Source of the DNA: Campylobacteraceae bacterium
Lineage (GTDB): Bacteria > Campylobacterota > Campylobacteria > Campylobacterales > Sulfurovaceae
Direction of reading: 5' to 3'
Assembly: GCA_026985495.1 (NCBI GenBank)
Contig: JALSQJ010000120.1
Span: 1 to 11,689, forward strand
DNA: 11,689 nt
Shown here: positions 7,069 to 11,689 of the stretch, piece after piece
How positions within the stretch are numbered: the stretch's first letter is position 1
How the letters are laid out: every line of letters begins with the position of its first letter
Position numbers and translations under genes: made by a program
The notes under the pieces: model-generated
Told to the model about the DNA's origin: nothing
Seen by the model: the letters and a program-made list of their open reading frames with translations, nothing else
Database searches by the model: none

Positions 7069-8058
7069 ATGAGTAATACTAGAAAAGTAACTATTAAAGC
7101 ATTTAGATTTAATGCCGAAACTGACTATCTTCCATCGTATAGAAGTTATACTATGGAAGTAGGAAAAGATGAACTAATTCTTGATGTTATGAATAGAATT
7201 AAATGGGAGCATGATGGTTCATTCTCTTATCGTCGTTCTTGCCGTCATGGTATCTGTGGAGCTTGTGCTGTCAAAGTAAATGGTAAAGCAACCCTTGCTT
7301 GTAAACAGAATGCTATGGAGCTTCTTGACCTATTTGATAATGAGTTAGTCATTGAACCAAGTTCTAAAAAGAGAGCTGTCAAAGATATGATTATAGACAA
7401 AGGTGACTTTTGGGAGAAACACGCTTCTGTTAAACCTTATGTTGTTGCCGATGTTGAGCCACACCCAGAGCATGAGACCAAGCAGAGTGTTGCAGAGTTC
7501 AATAAATTCTTGGATTCTGATTTATGTATTCAGTGTGGAGCATGTCACTACTCTTGTCCTGCTCTTGAAGCAAATGATGCCTTCCTTGGGCCTGCAGCCT
7601 TTGCAGCAGCATATAGATTTACTGTTGATACTCGTGATACAGCAGGAGAAGAGAGACTAGAAATCACAGCTCAAAGTGGTTCAGGTGTTTGGGATTGTGT
7701 CAAATGTTTTGAGTGTGCAGAGGCGTGTCCAAAAGAGATTAATCCTATTGAGAAGATTACCAAACTTCACAATATGCAGTTTGAGCAAAAAGTGGCAAGA
7801 AGTAATGTAGCAACACGTCATGCAGAAGGTTTTGTACGCAGTATACGCAAACATGGGTTCTTGGACGAAGCTGATATTGTTGTCTATTCAGAGGGTTACT
7901 TAGGTATGTATAAACACCTAACAACAGCTATGAAGATGATGAAAGCAGGAAAAATTCATTGGCAAGATGGTCTTCCATTTATAGATAATATGCCAAAAAT
8001 TAAAAACTTAGATGAGGTTCAAAAATTAATTAAAATCTCAATGACCAATAAGCTGTAA
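7069..8058 (+). CDS. sdhB: Succinate dehydrogenase/fumarate reductase iron-sulfur subunit (E type)
   Basis: A 329-residue electron-transfer subunit passing electrons between SdhA's FAD and SdhE. The N-terminal domain binds [2Fe-2S] through Cys58, Cys63, Cys66 and Cys78 (SCRHGICGAC). The C-terminal domain has two identical C-x2-C-x2-C-x3-C-P motifs: Cys153/156/159/163 and Cys210/213/216/220. In classical SdhB/FrdB the second motif lacks its second Cys and makes a [3Fe-4S] cluster; the extra Cys213 here predicts a [4Fe-4S] cluster, a known mark of E-type enzymes. It is about 85 residues longer than E. coli SdhB, with a C-terminal tail from about 245. Fourteen bases separate it from sdhA, and its Shine-Dalgarno (AAGGAG) is built from the sdhA stop codon. 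Confidence 0.95.
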   Translation: MSNTRKVTIKAFRFNAETDYLPSYRSYTMEVGKDELILDVMNRIKWEHDGSFSYRRSCRHGICGACAVKVNGKATLACKQNAMELLDLFDNELVIEPSSKKRAVKDMIIDKGDFWEKHASVKPYVVADVEPHPEHETKQSVAEFNKFLDSDLCIQCGACHYSCPALEANDAFLGPAAFAAAYRFTVDTRDTAGEERLEITAQSGSGVWDCVKCFECAEACPKEINPIEKITKLHNMQFEQKVARSNVATRHAEGFVRSIRKHGFLDEADIVVYSEGYLGMYKHLTTAMKMMKAGKIHWQDGLPFIDNMPKIKNLDEVQKLIKISMTNKL

Positions 8059-8067
8059 GGAGAAATA

Positions 8068-8967
8068 ATGAGTCAATTAAAATATGCACTGTTTACAGGT
8101 TGTACAGCAAAACAATCAACACCAGAACTACTTTCATCTACTCTTGCAGTAGCTGATAAATTAGGAATTGAGATTACTATCTTAGAAGAGGCATCATGTT
8201 GTGGAGCTTCTCATCTACAAGATTTTGATGAGTTTCTAGCTCATGTTCTTAATGCTAGAAATATCTGTTATGCAGAAAAGTTAGGTTTAACCATGATTAC
8301 CATCTGTAATACATGTCAACTCAACTCTGCTATGACCAAACATGCACTAGATAAAGACCCAGAACTAAAAGCTCGTGTAAATGAAAAGTTGGCAGAGGTT
8401 GGATTGGAGTACAAAGGTACATCTGAAATCAAACACTTCTTATATGCTCTTATTCATGATTTTGGACTAGAGAAGATAAAAGACAATGTAAAAGTTCCAT
8501 TAAGTCAATTTAATATAGCACCATTCTATGGGTGTCATAACATACGACCATCAGAGCTTCATGAGGGTAGTAATAACTATGAGAATTCTTATGTTCCAAC
8601 TTCGTTAGATGAACTTATATCTGCATTAGATGGACACCCAGTAGATTATGACCATAAAAACAAATGTTGTGGTTTCCATGTTGAGCTTCAAGCAAATCAT
8701 ACCTCTGAAGTATTAGCAGGTAATGCAATGGTAGATGCTATTGATAACGATGCTGACCTTATGGTAACACCATGTCCACTATGTCACTTAAAAATGGATA
8801 CCTATCAAGATAGTGTAGGAAAAGTAATAGGTAGAGATATAGAACTTCCAGTTCTTCATATGCCACAAATGGTTGCTCTTGCTCTTGGGTGTAGTGAAAA
8901 AGAGATAGGTCTTAATTTCCATGTTCAGACAAAAGCACAACAAATTTATAGCGATGCTACGGCATAA
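8068..8967 (+). CDS. sdhE: Succinate dehydrogenase/fumarate reductase subunit SdhE (CCG domains)
   Basis: A 299-residue protein with two cysteine-rich CCG domains like heterodisulfide reductase HdrB. Domain 1 has Cys12, Cys44-Cys45-Gly46, and Cys80-x2-Cys83. Domain 2 has Cys156, Cys200-Cys201-Gly202, and Cys236-x2-Cys239. Both sets are complete, so each could hold a non-cubane [4Fe-4S] cluster. No transmembrane helix is seen; in E-type complexes this subunit replaces the SdhC/SdhD anchors and delivers electrons to or from quinone at the membrane surface. It follows sdhB by nine bases with a TAAGGAG signal formed by the sdhB stop. The name sdhE is also used for an unrelated flavinylation factor; this is the electron-transfer subunit (called SdhC or TfrB-like in some genomes). 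Confidence 0.93.
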   Translation: MSQLKYALFTGCTAKQSTPELLSSTLAVADKLGIEITILEEASCCGASHLQDFDEFLAHVLNARNICYAEKLGLTMITICNTCQLNSAMTKHALDKDPELKARVNEKLAEVGLEYKGTSEIKHFLYALIHDFGLEKIKDNVKVPLSQFNIAPFYGCHNIRPSELHEGSNNYENSYVPTSLDELISALDGHPVDYDHKNKCCGFHVELQANHTSEVLAGNAMVDAIDNDADLMVTPCPLCHLKMDTYQDSVGKVIGRDIELPVLHMPQMVALALGCSEKEIGLNFHVQTKAQQIYSDATA

Positions 8968-8978
8968 GCTAATATTCT

Positions 8979-9002
8979 AAGATACTCTTAATCGGGTATC
9001 TT
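8979..9002 (+). terminator. Hairpin after sdhE, possible weak terminator
   Basis: AAGATACTC and GGGTATCTT pair over nine positions (one G-T wobble) around a six-base loop, eleven bases after the sdhE stop. There is no run of T after the stem, only a mixed TCTTCTAATATC stretch, so it may be a weak terminator or a 3' end-protecting hairpin for the sdhABE message. Confidence 0.5.
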
Positions 9003-9016
9003 CTAATATCTTCTAA
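8997..9016 (+). repeat. Perfect 10-bp tandem repeat upstream of tatB
   Basis: TATCTTCTAA occurs twice head to tail. A looser relative (AATCTTCATAA) follows at 9020-9030. The first copy overlaps the 3' arm of the preceding hairpin. A spacing of one helical turn would suit a regulator with two half-sites on one face of the DNA, but it could be chance in AT-rich sequence. Confidence 0.6.
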
Positions 9017-9046
9017 AACAATCTTCATAATATCAATCTTTTTAGG

Positions 9047-9052
9047 TAAAAT
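9047..9052 (+). promoter_or_regulatory. Candidate -10 box for tatBC-queA
   Basis: TAAAAT follows a T-run (9039-9043) and lies about 30 bases before the tatB ATG. The 112-base gap between sdhE and tatB, with a hairpin in it, makes a separate promoter likely here. Confidence 0.4.
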
Positions 9053-9079
9053 ATCATTAATTAAAAATAAGGGAGTCAC

Positions 9080-9523
9080 ATGTTTGGACTAGGATTTACA
9101 GAGATACTATTTATTGCAATCGTAGCCATACTCTTTTTGGGACCAGATAAGTTACCAGGGGCGATGGTGGATATTGCTAAATTTATTAAAAGTATGAAAA
9201 GAGCTATTGGAGAGGCAAAAAAAACCTTAGATGAAGAGGTAAATATAGAGGAGCTAAAGAGAGAAGCTCTTAGCTACAAAGAGAAGCTAGATGAAGCCAA
9301 TCAAGAGTTGCAAGGATTTAAAAATCTTAATCCTGTCAATAGTGTAAAAGAGGAGATAGGTTCAGTCAAAGATAATTTTGCAAAATTAACTCAACTTAAT
9401 CACTCATCAGAATCTATTGAGTCAACTCCTCAACCCACAACCACACAAGTTGAACCAAAACAGAATAAAGAGATTACATTTAAGAAAAAAACTGTAAAAC
9501 AAGATGAAGGTATAGAAAAATAA
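9080..9523 (+). CDS. tatB: Sec-independent (twin-arginine) translocase subunit TatB
   Basis: A 147-residue membrane protein of the exporter for folded proteins. The N-terminus has the TatB pattern: Glu8 within GFTEILFIAIVAI, one transmembrane helix at about 6-20, then the Gly21-Pro22 hinge (LGPDKLP) and a long amphipathic helix. From about 45 to 110 it is highly charged and probably helical; the last 40 residues are Pro/Thr/Lys-rich and likely disordered. Length and Glu8 favour TatB over TatA, which is shorter; no tatA is in the window and in Helicobacter it is encoded elsewhere. AAGGGAG four bases before the ATG gives a strong ribosome site. It overlaps tatC by one base (TAATG), as expected for partners of the receptor complex. 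Confidence 0.92.
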   Translation: MFGLGFTEILFIAIVAILFLGPDKLPGAMVDIAKFIKSMKRAIGEAKKTLDEEVNIEELKREALSYKEKLDEANQELQGFKNLNPVNSVKEEIGSVKDNFAKLTQLNHSSESIESTPQPTTTQVEPKQNKEITFKKKTVKQDEGIEK

Positions 9524-10515
9524 TGTTTGAAAGTATTAAACCCCATTTAGCTGCACTACAAAAAACCATTGGATACTCACTTTTATCTGTTATAATCGCA
9601 TTTATTGTTGCATTTAGCTTTCATAACTATATTCTCACATGGATTACAGAACCATTAAATGATGCATTAACACAAGTTGGAAGAATTATTGATACCCAAG
9701 AAAAAGCAACATGGCACTTAAAGAGTATAGATGAAAATAATGAAACAGTAGAAGTTATTACTACAGATAGTCCCTCTATAGTATCTGCAAAAAAACTAGA
9801 AAACGCTTTAGAAAAAGCTGTAACAGTTGCCAACAAAGAGTTGGTAGTGTTTCTACAAGATGCAGTCGATGCAACCAAAGAGTTAGTAACAACACTTAAA
9901 AATATAGAGCTAAACAGTAGCCATAAAAAGTCAAGTTTTGAGGGTAAAATCACGACACATCAAGTAGGAGGTGCATTCTTTGTAGCACTAAAAGTCTCAT
10001 TTTTTGCAGGTCTATTGGGTGCATTACCATTTATACTATATCAGATTTGGCTATTTGTAGCACCTGGGCTTTATGATAATGAAAAAAAGATGGTTCTACC
10101 TTTTGTATTTGGTGGCTCAATCATGTTTGCTGTGGGTGTGCTGTTTGCCTATTATGTGGTTACACCCTTTGGATTTCAATTTTTAATAACCTTTGGTTCA
10201 TTTCTCTATACCCCTTTGATTAATATAGAAGATTATGTTGGATTTTTTACTAAGATTATGATAGGGTTTGGATTGGCATTTGAACTTCCTGTTTTTGCCT
10301 ATTTTCTAGCAGTACTTGGAATGATTACTGATAAAACTCTAAAAGACTTTTTTAAATATGCGATAATCATTATTTTTATAATAGCTGCACTATTAACTCC
10401 TCCTGATGTCTTGACACAGTTGCTTATGGCAGGACCACTTATTATCCTATATGGTGTCTCTATTTTAATTGTTCGTATGGTTAACCCTCATATCGAAGAA
10501 GAAGATGATAACTAA
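9523..10515 (+). CDS. tatC: Twin-arginine translocase subunit TatC with enlarged first periplasmic loop
   Basis: TatC is the six-helix membrane protein that, with TatB, recognises twin-arginine signal peptides. The C-terminal 180 residues are typical: LYQIWLFVAPGLYDNEKK (172-189) carries the recognition Glu187 (Glu103 in E. coli), Glu254 sits in FGLAFELPV (Glu170), and TPPDVLTQ is at 292-299. At 330 residues it is about 80 longer than usual. The extra length lies in the first periplasmic loop, about 53-145, a hydrophilic region with a strongly helical, coiled-coil-like stretch at about 88-129. The N-terminal motif H-L-x-E-L-R-x-R-L is changed to HLAALQKTI (8-16), so the conserved Glu and Arg are Ala11 and Gln13. 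It directly abuts queA. Confidence 0.93.
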   Translation: MFESIKPHLAALQKTIGYSLLSVIIAFIVAFSFHNYILTWITEPLNDALTQVGRIIDTQEKATWHLKSIDENNETVEVITTDSPSIVSAKKLENALEKAVTVANKELVVFLQDAVDATKELVTTLKNIELNSSHKKSSFEGKITTHQVGGAFFVALKVSFFAGLLGALPFILYQIWLFVAPGLYDNEKKMVLPFVFGGSIMFAVGVLFAYYVVTPFGFQFLITFGSFLYTPLINIEDYVGFFTKIMIGFGLAFELPVFAYFLAVLGMITDKTLKDFFKYAIIIIFIIAALLTPPDVLTQLLMAGPLIILYGVSILIVRMVNPHIEEEDDN

Positions 10516-11556
10516 ATGAATATAGAACTATTAACTTCTAGTTATGATTATGAGCTTCCTGCTCATCTCATAGCTAAAAATCCTATACACCCTAGAGACT
10601 TGGCTAAACTACTGGTTTATGACCGAGAAACAGATACTATTATCCATACTACATTCAAACATCTACTTGATTATCTTCCAAAAGAGTGTGATGTATTTCT
10701 AAATGATACAAAGGTAATAAAAGCACGAATATTTGGACATAAAAAGGTAAAGAATAGTGGACAAGGTGGAGGTAAAATAGAGCTACTTTTAAATAAACCT
10801 CTATCTGCTAATGAGTACTTAGTGATGATTCGTGGAAAAGTACAGTTGGAAACAGAACTCTTTTTTGATAATAAGCTAGTAGCTAAAGTTTTAGAGTTAA
10901 ATAGTGATGGTTCAAGAGTAGTAACCTTCAAGCATAACAATCAAACTATACGCTTTGAAGAGTTGGTTCAGATATTAGATTCTATTGGTCATATTCCCCT
11001 ACCTCCATATCTACAACGTGAAGACAATAAAGAAGATGAGACAAATTATCAGACTCTATTTGCCAAAAATTCAGGAGCAGTAGCAGCTCCAACAGCCTCT
11101 TTGCACTTTACACCTAAACTCTTTAAGGAGTTAGAGAGTAGATACCAAACTCATAAAATAACTCTACATGTAGGAGCAGGAACATTTAAGCCTGTAGATG
11201 CCAAATATATCCTAGACCACCCAATGCACTCTGAATATTTTTATATCCCCAAAGAATCAGCAGAGGTTTTAGAATCCAATAGAGATATATTAGCAATAGG
11301 TACAACAGTAACAAGAACAGTAGAGTATTTTGCTAGAACCAAAAGAGTAGATGGAGAGTGTGATTTGTTCCTAAACCCCAATAATAAACCCAAAAGAGTC
11401 ACTCATCTACTTACAAACTTTCATCTACCCAAAAGTACTCTCATTATGTTGGTTTCAGCATTTATCGGAAGAGAAAAAACACTTCAATTGTATACAGAAG
11501 CAATAGAGAGAGAATATCGGTTTTTCTCTTATGGAGATGCTATGTTGATTTTGTAG
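10516..11556 (+). CDS. queA: S-adenosylmethionine:tRNA ribosyltransferase-isomerase
   Basis: QueA transfers and rearranges the ribosyl part of SAM onto preQ1 at the wobble G34 of tRNAs for Asn, Asp, His and Tyr, giving epoxyqueuosine. The 346 residues match the full family length and signatures: YDYELP 10-15, PRDLAKLLV near 26-34, FLNDTKVIKAR 61-71, PTASLHFT 192-199 (PTAGLHFT in most), LHVGAGTFKP 217-226, VTRTVEYFAR, and NFHLPKSTLIMLVSAF from 301. The ATG follows the tatC stop with no gap and no clear Shine-Dalgarno, so it probably depends on translation of tatC. tatB-tatC-queA is also the order in Helicobacter pylori. QueA and Tat have no known functional link; sharing an operon is likely inherited. 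Confidence 0.95.
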   Translation: MNIELLTSSYDYELPAHLIAKNPIHPRDLAKLLVYDRETDTIIHTTFKHLLDYLPKECDVFLNDTKVIKARIFGHKKVKNSGQGGGKIELLLNKPLSANEYLVMIRGKVQLETELFFDNKLVAKVLELNSDGSRVVTFKHNNQTIRFEELVQILDSIGHIPLPPYLQREDNKEDETNYQTLFAKNSGAVAAPTASLHFTPKLFKELESRYQTHKITLHVGAGTFKPVDAKYILDHPMHSEYFYIPKESAEVLESNRDILAIGTTVTRTVEYFARTKRVDGECDLFLNPNNKPKRVTHLLTNFHLPKSTLIMLVSAFIGREKTLQLYTEAIEREYRFFSYGDAMLIL

Positions 11557-11689
11557 GGATTTTTTAATTTATCTTAAAAAGGAATATTCCAGATGGAACA
11601 ACTAACCGATTTAAAAGCGATTCTTCACTGGAAGGGCTAAAAGCTGTTAAAAAACTTCTTAGAAAAACAGCCTCAAAGAGTACGGCTGT
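11557..11689. other. Tail after queA with no convincing gene
   Basis: After a T-run (11561-11565) and AAAAAGGA (11576-11583) comes a 10-bp palindrome GGAATATTCC (11581-11590), then an ATG at 11593 opening a frame of only 15 codons (to TAA 11638-11640). On the minus strand a frame is open from the window edge to a stop at 11564-11566 (41 residues), and a plus frame without a start is also open to the edge. None resembles a family I know. It may be the end of a gene lying beyond the window or plain spacer. Confidence 0.4.
11667..11689 (+). terminator. Possible terminator hairpin cut by the window edge
   Basis: ACAGCC and GGCTGT form a perfect 6-bp stem around an 11-base loop and are preceded by AAAA. 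If a T-run follows just outside the window this would be a Rho-independent terminator for tatBC-queA; that cannot be seen from here. Confidence 0.4.

Noticed and set aside
9627..9953. 108-codon minus-strand frame opposite the TatC loop insert
   Set aside because: Considered whether the insert was really an antisense gene, but the TatC frame continues cleanly into conserved core sequence and the minus-strand product is Ser/Val-rich with no domain.

Overview
This is an AT-rich, gene-dense stretch of what is almost certainly a bacterial chromosome from the Campylobacterota (Sulfurovum/Sulfurimonas-like; genus not resolved). The placement rests on three things: the gene order tatB-tatC-queA, which I recall from Helicobacter pylori; an E-type succinate dehydrogenase/fumarate reductase (SdhABE); and a small periplasmic ComEA-like helix-hairpin-helix protein. 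Nothing suggests a phage, IS element, CRISPR array or recent transfer, and no rRNA or tRNA gene was seen.

Layout. (1) 1-744, plus strand: the C-terminal end of an unrecognised protein overlaps a small secreted ComEA-like DNA-binding protein. (2) 839-2541, plus: a stand-alone FAD-dependent oxidoreductase resembling the C-terminal half of bifunctional MnmC, overlapping by one base (TAATG) a class I SAM-dependent methyltransferase that is not the usual MnmC methylase domain. (3) 2637-4232, plus: a YbiT-type ABC-F ATPase, ended by a hairpin terminator shared with the convergent thiL. (4) 4386-5204, minus: thiamine-monophosphate kinase ThiL, divergent from sdhA. (5) 5339-8967, plus: sdhA-sdhB-sdhE, with Shine-Dalgarno sequences built into the preceding stop codons. 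(6) 9080-11556, plus: tatB-tatC-queA, tightly packed. (7) 11557-11689: a tail with no convincing gene and a hairpin at the window edge.

Most genes are housekeeping. SdhABE links succinate/fumarate to the quinone pool. TatB and TatC belong to the twin-arginine protein exporter. MnmC-like and QueA both modify tRNA wobble bases (U34 and G34). ThiL makes thiamine diphosphate. ABC-F proteins act on the ribosome.

The best candidates for something undescribed are two. First, the translationally coupled MnmC-oxidase-like protein and unrelated methyltransferase may be a split, non-orthologous replacement of bifunctional MnmC. Second, TatC carries roughly 85 extra residues in its first periplasmic loop and has lost the conserved Glu/Arg pair of its N-terminal motif. 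Smaller points are a cytoplasmic-type SdhABE lying next to tat genes and a perfect 10-bp tandem repeat upstream of tatB.
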